Counted from the stretch's first letter, positions 34,556 through 43,624 are shown. The stretch: DNA of 64,000 nucleotides from Bacteroidota bacterium (GCA_018267095.1 JAFDZC010000004.1:152936-216935); one strand, 5' to 3'. The notes: generated by a model not told the origin, from the sequence alone. Program-made: numbers and translations.

Positions 34556-34951
34556 TTACATGCCCATCACTTTTTTTATGTAATCTGGCGGCACCATCGG
34601 ACGACCGGTTTGGGTATCAACAAACACCAATATAAACTGAGCGGTTGTTAATAACTCATTTTGTTCGTTGTGGATTTCACAATCAAATTCAATCTTGACC
34701 GAACTGTAACTTTTGAATTTGGTGGTTACCGTGAGCAAATCGTCATAACGCGCGGGCTTTTTGTAGTTTAAAGTCATCGAAACTATGGGCAACGCAATCC
34801 CGCTTTCTTCGAGGTTTTTATACGAAACTCCTTTATTTCTAAGCCATTCCACACGTCCGATTTCAAAATAAGGAATATAACTACCGTGATAAACCACACC
34901 CATTTGGTCGGTTTCAGAATAACGAACGCGTACTTGAATTTGATGTTCCAT
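34556..34951 (-). CDS. Acyl-CoA thioesterase (YbgC/4HBT family)
   Basis: A 131-residue hot-dog fold thioesterase: RVRYSETDQMGVVYHGSYIPYFE carries the catalytic Asp in the family's first motif, then EIGRVEWLRNKG. Usually acts on short acyl-CoA or ACP thioesters. Convergent to the YigZ gene with a 1-base gap; transcribed away from dnaA. Confidence 0.9.
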   Translation of the reverse strand: MEHQIQVRVRYSETDQMGVVYHGSYIPYFEIGRVEWLRNKGVSYKNLEESGIALPIVSMTLNYKKPARYDDLLTVTTKFKSYSSVKIEFDCEIHNEQNELLTTAQFILVFVDTQTGRPMVPPDYIKKVMGM

Positions 34952-35090
34952 GAAGCTGTAAAATAAATTTAGAGGGTTGTTTTTGGAATTAATTAAGCTA
35001 TCTTTACAACAATATTTTTAATAAATCAACCTCGATTTTATTTTTTTTTAACGATTTTTGTTCACATATTTGTTACCCCAAAATCTGAGT

Positions 35091-35108
35091 ATGAATCAAC
35101 TGATTCAT
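35091..35108. promoter_or_regulatory. Palindrome upstream of dnaA
   Basis: ATGAATCA, two bases, TGATTCAT: an 8+8-base inverted repeat, 47 bases before the dnaA ATG. It could be an operator or a hairpin in the leader. No DnaA box (TTATCCACA) is visible in the 203-base gap. Confidence 0.45.
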
Positions 35109-35154
35109 CTTGTAAGATAACCTTTAAATAAAAACACAAACTTATTAAAATAAT

Positions 35155-36582
35155 ATGAGCAAAACTGCGCAATCAGTATGGGAAAATTGTCTTGAGTTTA
35201 TCAAAGATAATATCCAAGAACAGGCTTACAAAACTTGGTTTGAACCGATCAAGTCTGTTGAACTTACTGACAATGCGTTGTACATACAAGTTCCGAGTAA
35301 ATTCTTTTACGAATGGCTCGAAGAACACTATGTAAAATTGCTCAAGGTTGCCCTAACCAAAGAACTCGGAAAAAATGCCAAATTGCTCTACAAAATCAAA
35401 ATGGAGAACACTTATGGCAACAAACAACCGTTTACCGAACAAATTCCAAGCGCGCACAGAACAGCGATGAAAACGCAAGAAGTGGACGCTCCGTATAAAA
35501 ATTTAAGTCCAGAGCTCAAAAATCCGTTTGTGATTCCAGGCATCAGAAACTTAAAAATTGAATCTCAACTCAATGCCAGCTACAACTTTGAAAATTTCCT
35601 TGAAGGTGATTCGAATCGTTTGGCGCGTTCAGCAGGTATGGCTGTGGCCAACAAACCGGGCGGAACCTCATTTAACCCACTGCTTATTTTTGGCGGTGTC
35701 GGTTTAGGAAAAACGCACTTGGCTCATGCGATTGGCGTTGAAATCAAAGACAAATATCCTGAGAAAACAGTTTTGTACATTTCAGCAGAGGTATTTACGC
35801 AACAATACATTGATTCGGTCAAGAAAAACAACCGAAACGACTTTATACATTTCTATCAACTCATCGATGTGTTGATTATTGACGATGTTCAATTCTTATC
35901 CGGAAAATCAGGAACGCAAGACGTGTTTTTCCACATTTTCAACTATTTGCATCAAAACGGCAAACAAGTGATTTTGACTTCGGACAAAGCGCCGGTGGAT
36001 ATGCAAGACATTGAGCAACGTTTGCTTTCTCGTTTCAAATGGGGCTTGTCTGCCGAGTTGCACCAACCTGATTACGAAACCAGAATTTCCATACTTAAAA
36101 ACATTTTGTACCGCGATGGTGTAGACATGCCGGATGAAATCATCGAGTATGTAGCGCGCAACATCAAAAGCAATGTACGCGAACTCGAAGGCGCCATCAT
36201 TTCATTGATTGCTCAATCGTCATTCAATAAAAAAGAAGTGACTTTAGAGCTAGCCAAACAAGTGGTTGAGAAATTCGTGAAGAATGTCAAACGCGAAATT
36301 TCGATTGAATACATTCAGAAAATTGTTTCGGATTATTTCCAATTAGACATTGAGGTATTGCAATCTAAAACCAGAAAACGCCACGTGGTTCAAGCGCGTC
36401 AGCTAGCGATGTTCTTTGCCAAGAAATTTACCAAAGCTTCCTTGGCGAACATTGGTTCACAAATTGGCGACCGCGACCATGCAACGGTATTGCACGCTTG
36501 TAAAACGGTAGACAATTTGGTAGCTACCGACAAGCAATTCAAAAAATTCGTCGAAGACATCCACAAAAAATTATCGCTCTAA
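35155..36582 (+). CDS. dnaA: Chromosomal replication initiator DnaA
   Basis: A 475-residue initiator. Domain I (residues 1-80) has SVWENCLEFIKDNIQEQAY. The AAA+ domain shows Walker A (FGGVGLGKTHLAHAIG), Walker B (VLIIDDVQFLSG) and sensor motifs (QRLLSRFKWGL, RNIKSNVRELEGAI). Domain IV ends with the DNA-binding signature GDRDHATVLHACKT. It opens oriC. Followed without gap by the phosphatase gene. Nothing in this window identifies oriC with confidence. Confidence 0.98.
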   Translation: MSKTAQSVWENCLEFIKDNIQEQAYKTWFEPIKSVELTDNALYIQVPSKFFYEWLEEHYVKLLKVALTKELGKNAKLLYKIKMENTYGNKQPFTEQIPSAHRTAMKTQEVDAPYKNLSPELKNPFVIPGIRNLKIESQLNASYNFENFLEGDSNRLARSAGMAVANKPGGTSFNPLLIFGGVGLGKTHLAHAIGVEIKDKYPEKTVLYISAEVFTQQYIDSVKKNNRNDFIHFYQLIDVLIIDDVQFLSGKSGTQDVFFHIFNYLHQNGKQVILTSDKAPVDMQDIEQRLLSRFKWGLSAELHQPDYETRISILKNILYRDGVDMPDEIIEYVARNIKSNVRELEGAIISLIAQSSFNKKEVTLELAKQVVEKFVKNVKREISIEYIQKIVSDYFQLDIEVLQSKTRKRHVVQARQLAMFFAKKFTKASLANIGSQIGDRDHATVLHACKTVDNLVATDKQFKKFVEDIHKKLSL

Positions 36583-36583
36583 C

Positions 36584-37051
36584 ATGTCGGTAAAAATACT
36601 GATGGTTTGCCTGGGAAATATCTGCCGTTCTCCTTTGGCAGAAGGCATCTTGGCATCAAAACTCCCTAAAGATAAATTCAAAATTGATTCAGCCGGAACC
36701 GGTAGTTGGCATATTGGCAAACAACCCGACCAGCGATCCATTGCCACGGCTCAAAAAAACGGTCTTGATATTACTGACCAACGTGCCAGACAATTCAAAA
36801 CAACTGACTTTGACAAGTTCGATTACATTTTTGTGATGGACAACAGCAATTACGACGATGTAATGGCGATGGCCAAAACAGATGCGCATAAAGCCAAAGT
36901 TGATTTGATTTTGAACGAATTGTTTCCGGGAGAAAATGTAGATGTTCCCGACCCTTATTACGGCTCACAATTTGGCTTTGACAGTGTATATCAAATGCTG
37001 GACGAAGCCTGTGAAAACTTAGCCAAAAAACTCATCGCAAAACATTCATAA
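36584..37051 (+). CDS. Low-molecular-weight protein tyrosine phosphatase
   Basis: A 155-residue phosphatase with the P-loop CxxxxxR motif at the N-terminus (VCLGNICRSP, Cys9 and Arg15) and the general-acid segment DPYYG near 127. It begins 1 base after the dnaA stop and 5 bases before the methylase, so the three may be one operon. The target may be a tyrosine kinase of polysaccharide export, or arsenate; the sequence does not decide. Confidence 0.93.
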   Translation: MSVKILMVCLGNICRSPLAEGILASKLPKDKFKIDSAGTGSWHIGKQPDQRSIATAQKNGLDITDQRARQFKTTDFDKFDYIFVMDNSNYDDVMAMAKTDAHKAKVDLILNELFPGENVDVPDPYYGSQFGFDSVYQMLDEACENLAKKLIAKHS

Positions 37052-37056
37052 GTTTT

Positions 37057-37776
37057 ATGGAGCCGACCAAATTGGGAAAACTATATATGATTCCGGTGCC
37101 GCTAGGCGAAAATGATCCGGCAGAAGTTTTGGCTCCAACGGTAAGAGCAACCATAGCGCGCATTGACGATTACATTGTCGAAAACGAAAAAACAGCGCGG
37201 CGGTTTATCAAAAGTATTTATCCCGAAAAAGTTCAATCGAGTCTCAGGCTCAGCAGTCTGAACAAACATACGCAACCCGAAGAATTGCAAGCCATGCTCA
37301 TGCCCTGTTTGCAAGGAAAAGACGCAGGCATCATGAGTGAATCCGGTTGTCCGGGCGTAGCCGATCCGGGAGCAATTTTGGTCAAGATGGCGCATGAAAA
37401 AGGAATTCAAGTAGTTCCGCTGGTGGGACCATCTTCGATATTGTTGGCGCTCATGGCTTCAGGTATGAACGGACAAAGTTTTGCCTTTAACGGTTATTTG
37501 CCGATCGATAAAGCCGAGAAGAAATCAGCGCTAAAGTTCTACGAAAGATTAGCTGCCGAGAAAAACCAATCACAGATTTTTATTGAAACGCCTTACCGCA
37601 ACCACAAACTACTCGATGATTTAACGCAGACTTTGCAACCCAACACCTTGCTTTGCATTGCTGCTGATATTACGCTGGCTTCGGAATTCATTAAAACCCA
37701 GCGCGTAGCCGACTGGAAAAAATCCAAAATAGACATCGATAAGCGACCGGCCATTTTTATCATTCACAAAGACTAA
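37057..37776 (+). CDS. RsmI-like SAM-dependent methyltransferase
   Basis: A 239-residue enzyme of the tetrapyrrole-methylase fold. Motifs: GLSS-like N-terminal beta strand (KLYMIPVPLGEN), MSESGCPGVADPGAILV and VVPLVGPSSILLALMASG. These are characteristic of RsmI (16S rRNA 2'-O-methylase of C1402), but at 239 residues it is shorter than canonical RsmI (about 280) and lacks its C-terminal extension, so it may be a paralogue with another RNA target. Last gene after dnaA and the phosphatase. Confidence 0.88.
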   Translation: MEPTKLGKLYMIPVPLGENDPAEVLAPTVRATIARIDDYIVENEKTARRFIKSIYPEKVQSSLRLSSLNKHTQPEELQAMLMPCLQGKDAGIMSESGCPGVADPGAILVKMAHEKGIQVVPLVGPSSILLALMASGMNGQSFAFNGYLPIDKAEKKSALKFYERLAAEKNQSQIFIETPYRNHKLLDDLTQTLQPNTLLCIAADITLASEFIKTQRVADWKKSKIDIDKRPAIFIIHKD

Positions 37777-37785
37777 ACATTCGGT

Positions 37786-37881
37786 CGCGCGCGTGAAGGA
37801 TGGTAGCAGAAATCATTTTTTGGGCGAGCAAACGAGCCTAAAAAATATTGCCGCGAACAGCCTGACCCGCAGGGGCACGCC
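37786..37881. repeat. Structured intergenic element, copy A
   Basis: About 96 bases between the 3' ends of convergent genes. The left end GCGTGAAGGATGG and the right 29-base block ending GACCCGCAGGGGCACGCC recur almost unchanged at 45248-45343. GCGTG and CACGC at the ends can pair. The middle contains its own hairpin: ATTTTTTGGGC pairs with GCCTAAAAAAT around GAGCAAACGA. GC-rich ends set it apart from its surroundings. Candidate REP-like or RNA element; not coding. Confidence 0.7.
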
Positions 37882-37883
37882 AT

Positions 37884-37917
37884 AAAAAAACCTGCACAAC
37901 GGCAGGCTTTATTTTTA
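37884..37917. terminator. Bidirectional terminator next to element A
   Basis: CCTGC (37891-37895) pairs with GCAGG (37902-37906-37907 region) around ACAACG, with A run on the left and a T-rich tract on the right, so it works for both convergent genes. Confidence 0.8.
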
Positions 37918-38547
37918 TATTTTAGCATTGCTGTTGGCAACAATCCCGGAAGTTTCATATCCGGCAAAATCGCGCATATAACTTTTGACCGAAGAACCGT
38001 ACTCGTCATGGCACTTTTTCTTGCCATTACTATTCAAAAAACGTTTCACGGAACGCGCTCCGCCCAAATGAGCTGCGGCTAAAATTCCTGATTCGGTGAT
38101 TTTGACGCCGGCGATGACCTGCCCTTCGAACTGATTGATTTCGTCTTGTAAATCGGCTTTGTTTTTAGACAACAAAGTGACAAACGCTTTTTCTTGAAGT
38201 TTGGGATTTCTGAGAAATGCCGCACTGTCGTGGATGCCGATAGAAGCAAGCGCATCGCGTCCGAATTGGTATTTGCCCATATAGCCGAGCGAATTGATTT
38301 TGTGGTATTTGCCTTGAGACTCTTTAAAGGCAAGGGCTTCTTTAAAACCGATGAAAAATTTACCGGTAAAAGGAACTTTTAGGTGGTTGTAATCCTGCGG
38401 ATTTTGCGAAGGAAATACATAAGACATTTCATGGGATACGTCAGTGCTGTTAGCGTAAAGATCATAAGAATCTGAAGGCTTAAAGCTCGAGCTCAGAACG
38501 GTGATGGTCAAAGCTACACTGCCGCAAAAAATCCATTTTTTAATCAT
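37915..38547 (-). CDS. Exported lysozyme/transglycosylase-like protein
   Basis: A 210-residue protein with an N-terminal signal segment (about residues 1-22). The central part AFKESQGKYHKINSLGYMGKYQFG has the look of a lysozyme-fold domain, with a likely catalytic Glu in KESQGKY and the family's G(Y)xGKYQFG block. The C-terminal half (VKITESGILAAAHLGGARSVKRFL) continues the fold. Similar flavobacterial proteins are often labelled peptidoglycan-binding. I infer a role in peptidoglycan turnover in the periplasm; enzymatic activity is not proven. Single gene with a -7 box at 38595-38602. Confidence 0.72.
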   Translation of the reverse strand: MIKKWIFCGSVALTITVLSSSFKPSDSYDLYANSTDVSHEMSYVFPSQNPQDYNHLKVPFTGKFFIGFKEALAFKESQGKYHKINSLGYMGKYQFGRDALASIGIHDSAAFLRNPKLQEKAFVTLLSKNKADLQDEINQFEGQVIAGVKITESGILAAAHLGGARSVKRFLNSNGKKKCHDEYGSSVKSYMRDFAGYETSGIVANSNAKI

Positions 38548-38594
38548 ATGGTGGTTTTCTTTTCAGTCTGTCACCCCGAAAAATTTCTGCGCTG

Positions 38595-38602
38595 CAAATG
38601 TA
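38595..38602 (-). promoter_or_regulatory. -7 box of the lysozyme-like gene
   Basis: TACATTTG on the minus strand, exact TAnnTTTG, 48 bases before the ATG at 38547. The -33 element is not clear. Confidence 0.45.
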
Positions 38603-38644
38603 CAACATAAAATATAATATTGAATATCAATAAGTTAATTTTTT

Positions 38645-39556
38645 CTAAAAATAAATCCCTCTGAATTTAAAGTCGCCATGCTCAGTGAGCTCTAGGGTTG
38701 GCGCAGGAATTTTAATGGTGTTGAAGACCTCAAAAACCGTCTTAAGCAGATGTGATTTGGTTTTGATTTTGGTCAAATCAACATCCAAACTCAAATAAAA
38801 TTGTCTGAATCGTTCTGATTCGGGAAGAAAAACAGTATTGACCAATTCATCATTGCCGGTAATCATGCCCTCGGCACCATAACCGACGGCCACATTGAGC
38901 CATGAGGGAATTTTGCTGTTTTTGGCAAACGAATGTAAATTGACCGACAACCAATAGGTTTGACCATTGTAATCTTTGAGTAATTGCTCTGGATAATTGC
39001 TACCCAAAGCCGAAGGTCTGGCCGAAGCGTAAGGTGTCGTATGAAAAGAGAATTTGGGAATAATGCGCTGCTCTTTCCAAGTAAGTTCTTGCGCTAAATA
39101 CAAACCGGTTCCGGCGGCATTGGCAGCCACATCGCCCAACGAAGCGCCCCACTGAGCAGAATATCCGTCCATGATTTCAACCACCGACAAAAAAGCGAAA
39201 CCTGCCGTTGCACCATAAAGCAATTGACTTTTACGACTGGCTCCACTCCATTGCCATGCATTTTTGCCCAAACTTCCTAAGTGATAAGCCGAAAAAACAT
39301 GCCCAGCTTTGTCCATTTGCAGCCACTCGGCATTGTCGTTAATCGTGTGGAAATTGGTTCGTGGATAATCGGCATACCAAGTTTGGTTCAGACCAACAAG
39401 AATTCCGGCAGACAATCCGATTTGCGAAATAACTACCGTATTGCGGCGTGCTTTGTTGAGTGAATCAGCTGGTTTTAAGAAAGAATCCAAATGATTTTGT
39501 GCCCAATGATTTTGAGCAAAAAGCAAAAGTAATCCTATGAGCAGCGCTCTTTTCAT
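38645..39556 (-). CDS. DUF2279 family exported protein
   Basis: A 303-residue protein with a signal peptide (residues 1-19, ending NHWAQ). The central region WLQMDKAGHVFSAYHLG and a following SVVEIMDGYSAQWGAS-type block are typical of DUF2279 (YfiM-like) proteins, whose His/Glu/Asp placements resemble a membrane-associated hydrolase but whose role is unknown. Probably outer-membrane associated. It is the last gene of the dapF operon, 2 bases after mltG. Confidence 0.85.
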   Translation of the reverse strand: MKRALLIGLLLLFAQNHWAQNHLDSFLKPADSLNKARRNTVVISQIGLSAGILVGLNQTWYADYPRTNFHTINDNAEWLQMDKAGHVFSAYHLGSLGKNAWQWSGASRKSQLLYGATAGFAFLSVVEIMDGYSAQWGASLGDVAANAAGTGLYLAQELTWKEQRIIPKFSFHTTPYASARPSALGSNYPEQLLKDYNGQTYWLSVNLHSFAKNSKIPSWLNVAVGYGAEGMITGNDELVNTVFLPESERFRQFYLSLDVDLTKIKTKSHLLKTVFEVFNTIKIPAPTLELTEHGDFKFRGIYF

Positions 39557-39558
39557 GC

Positions 39559-40602
39559 CTAGCGTTTGATGCCTTGGCTTGAAATCCAGGCTACATATTG
39601 CTGACGATTGGCCTCATGCTGGGCCGGAGTTACAGCAAATTCATGGTAACCAAAACGCTTTACACTCGCACAGAAATATATGTAGTTGTGCTTTTCAGGA
39701 TTAAGAACGGCATCTAGTGCGGTGATGTCAGGCATCGCAATCGGTCCCGGCGGAAGCCCTGCATACATATAAGTGTTGTATGGTGAAACCGTTGCTAAAT
39801 CTTTGTTGAGCACGCGTTTGATGACTTGGTTAAAATCGTTGGATTGAAGTTTGACCGCGTAAATGACCGTTGGATCGGCTTCGAGCTTCATACCTTTGGC
39901 CAAGCGATTCAAATATACTCCGGCTACTTTTGGGCGTTCGTCTTTTTTGACCGTTTCTTTGTGCACAATCGAAGCCAAAGTAGCTACTTGAACCGGTGTT
40001 AAATTAAGTGCTTTGGCTTTGGCTAGACGCTCATCGTTCCAGAATTTGTGGTATTCTTTGAGCATCTTATTGCGGAATTTTTCGGCGGTGGTATTCCAGA
40101 AAAATTCATAAGAATTCGGCACAAAAATGCTCAGAACATCCTCTTTGGTAAATCCGTTTTCTTGAAGGAATTTTTGATCGGTAAAAGCGCTGAGCAAACT
40201 CAAACTGTCGGGTTCGATTTGCTGCGCGATGCGTCCGGCGAAATTCTCTAAACGTTCTTGATTGTTGAACGATAGCTGAACCGGAACGTTTTGTCGGAGT
40301 GAATTGACAATCTCATTGCTGTTCATGCCTTTGGTAAGTAAGAAACGTCCGGCTTTGTCTTCGCGATTCGGATATGATTTTTTCTGGGCCACTTGATCAA
40401 AACGATCAAGGTCTTTGACATAAGGAGCAATGATTTTTTTGACAGCCTCATAATCAGAATTAGTCGGAATGCACACGTATACTTGTTCTTCTGAAAACTG
40501 AGTGTTGTCAGAAAAAATGTTGCGATACAACAAATAGCCATAAATCATCAAACCGGTAATGACCACAACTGAAACGATGGAAATAATCTTTTTTGGGCTC
40601 AA
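39559..40602 (-). CDS. mltG: Endolytic murein transglycosylase MltG
   Basis: A 347-residue inner-membrane enzyme that cuts nascent glycan strands and sets their length. One N-terminal membrane helix (about 5-25); YceG-like domain with ATLASIVHKETVKKDERPKVAGV holding the catalytic Glu; AGLPPGPIAMPD near the end. No ATG precedes the conserved start, and the frame closes 24 bases upstream, so TTG at 40602 is the likely start. Operon position between the GNAT and DUF2279 genes. Confidence 0.93.
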   Translation of the reverse strand: MSPKKIISIVSVVVITGLMIYGYLLYRNIFSDNTQFSEEQVYVCIPTNSDYEAVKKIIAPYVKDLDRFDQVAQKKSYPNREDKAGRFLLTKGMNSNEIVNSLRQNVPVQLSFNNQERLENFAGRIAQQIEPDSLSLLSAFTDQKFLQENGFTKEDVLSIFVPNSYEFFWNTTAEKFRNKMLKEYHKFWNDERLAKAKALNLTPVQVATLASIVHKETVKKDERPKVAGVYLNRLAKGMKLEADPTVIYAVKLQSNDFNQVIKRVLNKDLATVSPYNTYMYAGLPPGPIAMPDITALDAVLNPEKHNYIYFCASVKRFGYHEFAVTPAQHEANRQQYVAWISSQGIKR

Positions 40603-40623
40603 AATAATGTCTTTTATAAATAT

Positions 40624-41154
40624 TTAAGGAGTGTGAATTAGTTGAAACAATGCTTCATCATGAAAGCGACCGCGGGCAAAAATCCATTGCTTTTTGACAC
40701 CCACTTTTTCAAAGCCAAATTTAGCAAAAAGAGCCAAACTCGGTTGATTGTCGGTGCTAATATTCGCATAAAGTTGATGCAAATGTAAGTGGGTAAATGC
40801 GTAATTAATTAATAATCCGAGCGCTTCTGAGCCATAACCTTGGTCGTGATTACTGGCTTTTTGTATGAGAATCCCCACGCCTGCTCTTCGGTGCAACGGA
40901 TCAAAATCAAACAAATCAATGAGTCCGATGGCATCTTCAGTGCCCAATGTACAAATAGCCAAACGCAATTGCTTGGCTTGATAAATATCTTGCTGCGCTT
41001 GCTCTAAATATTGACGAATCAAGAACCGGCTGTAGGGTGTTTGTGTGCTACTGATTTCCCAAATGGATTCATCGTTTTCTATCTGATGTACAAAATCTAA
41101 ATCTTCGGGTTCGAGTGCCCGCAAATAAACCAAATTGCCCTTAAGTGTTACCAT
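40624..41154 (-). CDS. GNAT family N-acetyltransferase
   Basis: A 176-residue acetyltransferase of the RimJ/SpeG-like class: LVYLRALEPEDLDFV at the start, RRAGVGILIQKASNHDQGYGSEALGLL (acetyl-CoA site; split quotes for length: RRAGVGILI then GYGSEAL), and YANISTDNQPSLALFAKFGF. The substrate could be a polyamine, a ribosomal protein N-terminus or a small molecule. Overlaps dapF by 7 bases, so coupled to it. Confidence 0.9.
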   Translation of the reverse strand: MVTLKGNLVYLRALEPEDLDFVHQIENDESIWEISSTQTPYSRFLIRQYLEQAQQDIYQAKQLRLAICTLGTEDAIGLIDLFDFDPLHRRAGVGILIQKASNHDQGYGSEALGLLINYAFTHLHLHQLYANISTDNQPSLALFAKFGFEKVGVKKQWIFARGRFHDEALFQLIHTP

Positions 41155-41930
41155 GATATTGCACCGTTAAAAACAAAAGTGGCCGGGCCAATTAAATGGA
41201 CATTTTGATACGATTGATTGTGTTTTTCAAACGAAACTTCGAGTTTTCCGCCTTCGACCAAAATGGTAATTTTTTGCGCTTGGGTTTTTCCGGATGCGTG
41301 CATGGCTATGGCTACAGCTGTTGCTCCGGTTCCGCATGAAAGGGTTTCATCTTCTACGCCGCGCTCATAAGTGCGAATGCGAAAAGTTTGTGCATCAATT
41401 TGCGCGACAAAATTGACATTGCTGCCCGCTTTTCCGTATAAATCACTATAGCGAATTTCACTACCGCGCGCTTTGACATCCATCGTTGGCAAATCATCTA
41501 CCATCAAAACATGATGCGGCGAACCGGTATTGAGAAATATATAATCGGGCTGAATGTTGACCGAATCAACCGAAGTCATTTGCAAAGAAACGATTCCTTG
41601 TGCATTCAAACTAGCATGGTGCATACCATCGACCGCATCAAAGGCCGCCTCATCTTGAATGATTCCGAGTTGATGCGCAAAAGCCGTCAGACATCGACCG
41701 CCGTTGCCGCACATTGAACTTAAATTTCCATCAGAATTATAGTAAACCATTTTGAAATCGGCTTGCGGATCGTTTTCGAGTAAAATGAGGCCATCGGCGC
41801 CAATGCCGAAACGACGATCGCATAAATGTTTGACCAAATCATGATTGTCTTTCGGAAAAAAAAGTGAACGATTGTCAATCATGACAAAGTCGTTTCCGGT
41901 GCCTTCATACTTGCTAAAGTGAATTTCCAT
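41148..41930 (-). CDS. dapF: Diaminopimelate epimerase
   Basis: A 260-residue enzyme interconverting LL- and meso-diaminopimelate for lysine and peptidoglycan. It has the two catalytic cysteines in MCGNGGRC and LSCGTGATAVA, and the N-terminal FSKYEGTGNDFVMID. I start at the ATG at 41930 (MEIHFSKY) and not 41939. It is the first gene of the operon dapF, GNAT, mltG, DUF2279 behind a complete promoter. Confidence 0.97.
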   Translation of the reverse strand: MEIHFSKYEGTGNDFVMIDNRSLFFPKDNHDLVKHLCDRRFGIGADGLILLENDPQADFKMVYYNSDGNLSSMCGNGGRCLTAFAHQLGIIQDEAAFDAVDGMHHASLNAQGIVSLQMTSVDSVNIQPDYIFLNTGSPHHVLMVDDLPTMDVKARGSEIRYSDLYGKAGSNVNFVAQIDAQTFRIRTYERGVEDETLSCGTGATAVAIAMHASGKTQAQKITILVEGGKLEVSFEKHNQSYQNVHLIGPATFVFNGAISW

Positions 41931-41947
41931 AGGTTGCAAATGAAGCC

Positions 41948-41977
41948 CAAAGTTACGAATAAAACTTTCAAGCCCAA
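41948..41977 (-). promoter_or_regulatory. Promoter of the dapF operon
   Basis: On the minus strand: TTG at 41977-41975, 19 bases, TAACTTTG at 41955-41948. Leader about 12-15 bases. Confidence 0.75.
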
Positions 41978-42124
41978 GAGTAGAAAACGCTTTTAAGAAC
42001 CAACTATTAATGAAACGTTAAGCCTTGTTAAACGGGCGTTAAACTGCTTTTGCCAAGGCAATACTTTTTTAATTTTACGTTCGAAAATGAAAAAAACTTA
42101 GGTTTAACTAATTTATAGAACAGT

Positions 42125-43522
42125 ATGAAACGATTTTCGGGTTTATTCTTTGTATCTCTTTTGAGCGGTGCCGTAACCCTCGGAGGTTATAAATTATTTA
42201 TTGAACAAGACGGATTTTTTTCAAATCGCAAGGGCATCGTAACCATGGCGCCCACCAACTACAACAAAAATGTAGGTTTGGTTCCGGAAGGGCTTGATTT
42301 TACCGAGGCTGCCGACAAAACTGTACACACCGTTGTACACGTAAAAAATGTTTCGTACCGCACGGTGACCAATCCGATGTTGGAATTCTTTTACGGATTC
42401 AGCGGTGGTCAACAGCAAGAACAGGTCGGAACCGGTTCGGGTGTAATCATCTCTGAAGACGGTTACATTGTGACCAACAACCACGTAATCAAAGATGCTT
42501 CTGACATTGAGGTTACTCTGAACAATAAAAAAGCATACAAAGCCAAACTCATCGGCACTGATTCAAAAATGGATATTGCGCTCTTAAAAATCGATGCCGA
42601 CGAAAAATTGCCTTATTCGGTATTTGCCGATTCTGACAATACCCGCGTTGGTGAATGGGTGTTGGCGGTCGGAAATCCGTACAACCTCAACTCAACAGTA
42701 ACCGCCGGAATCATTTCGGCCAAAGCCAGAAACCTCGACACCAACGGAATTCAATCGTTCATCCAGACCGATGCGGCGGTGAATCCGGGCAATAGCGGGG
42801 GTGCTCTGGTCAATACACGCGGCGAACTCATCGGAATCAACACCATGATCTCGTCACAAACCGGTTCTTATGTGGGTTATTCATTTGCGGTTCCGTCAAA
42901 CATTGCGCGCAAAATCATCGAAGACATCATGGAATTTGGCAATGTACAACGCGGTATTTTGGGCGTTGAAGGCGGCGAGCTCAACAGCGCGGCTTCGAAA
43001 GAATTGGGCGTAAAAGATACCCAAGGTTTCTACATCCGAAAAGTGACCAAAAACTCAGGAGCTGAAAAAGCCGGTTTGACCAAAGGCGATATCATCATCA
43101 AGTTAGACAATCAAGAGATTAATACTTATGCAGAATTGTCGGGTTATATCAATACCAAACGACCAAACGACAAAGTGCAAGTATCGTACAAACGCGACGG
43201 AAAAGTGTATTCGGTACCGGTGACTTTGTCTAAAAACGATTACTTCACCACTGAATTTAAAGGTATTGAATTAGAGAACATTGATTCAGCCGACAAGAAA
43301 AAATTCAGAATCAGTTCAGGCGTGCGCATCAAAGACATCAACAATGACAATTTGCGCCCGTATTATGACGAACTCAAAGGAACCATCATTTTGAGCATTG
43401 ACAATGTGGCAACCCCTGATGTAGAAGCAGCTTCAAAGGTGCTTCAGAACAAAGACGAAAACCAAAGTATCAGCATCGAGATGATCAACAAACTCGGACA
43501 ACGCATCAGAATTATTATATAA
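42125..43522 (+). CDS. HtrA/Deg-type serine protease
   Basis: A 465-residue periplasmic protease/chaperone for misfolded envelope proteins. An N-terminal membrane or signal segment (about 5-25). Trypsin-like domain with the catalytic triad H120 (VTNNHVIKD), D150 (SKMDIALLK) and S224 (NPGNSGGAL). Two PDZ domains follow (about 275-365 and 385-465), the first with GILGVEGGEL. It is a single gene; upstream TTG (42050) and TACGTTCG (42076) with 23 bases between make a weak promoter candidate. Confidence 0.95.
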   Translation: MKRFSGLFFVSLLSGAVTLGGYKLFIEQDGFFSNRKGIVTMAPTNYNKNVGLVPEGLDFTEAADKTVHTVVHVKNVSYRTVTNPMLEFFYGFSGGQQQEQVGTGSGVIISEDGYIVTNNHVIKDASDIEVTLNNKKAYKAKLIGTDSKMDIALLKIDADEKLPYSVFADSDNTRVGEWVLAVGNPYNLNSTVTAGIISAKARNLDTNGIQSFIQTDAAVNPGNSGGALVNTRGELIGINTMISSQTGSYVGYSFAVPSNIARKIIEDIMEFGNVQRGILGVEGGELNSAASKELGVKDTQGFYIRKVTKNSGAEKAGLTKGDIIIKLDNQEINTYAELSGYINTKRPNDKVQVSYKRDGKVYSVPVTLSKNDYFTTEFKGIELENIDSADKKKFRISSGVRIKDINNDNLRPYYDELKGTIILSIDNVATPDVEAASKVLQNKDENQSISIEMINKLGQRIRIII

Positions 43523-43548
43523 GATTTACAGGTTAATATTAATTCTAG

Positions 43549-43579
43549 AAACCACCTTAGCAAACGAGGTGGTTTTTTT
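43549..43579 (+). terminator. Terminator of the HtrA-type gene
   Basis: AAACCACCT and AGGTGGTTT pair around TAGCAAACG, followed by seven T. Confidence 0.88.
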
Positions 43580-43624
43580 ATGGAAAAAAGTTAAAAAAGA
43601 TTTTACGAAAACGTTTGAAATGGA

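Noticed and set aside
35155-35200. oriC directly upstream of dnaA
   Set aside because: The 203-base gap has no DnaA boxes and no AT-rich unwinding array beyond ordinary promoter DNA.
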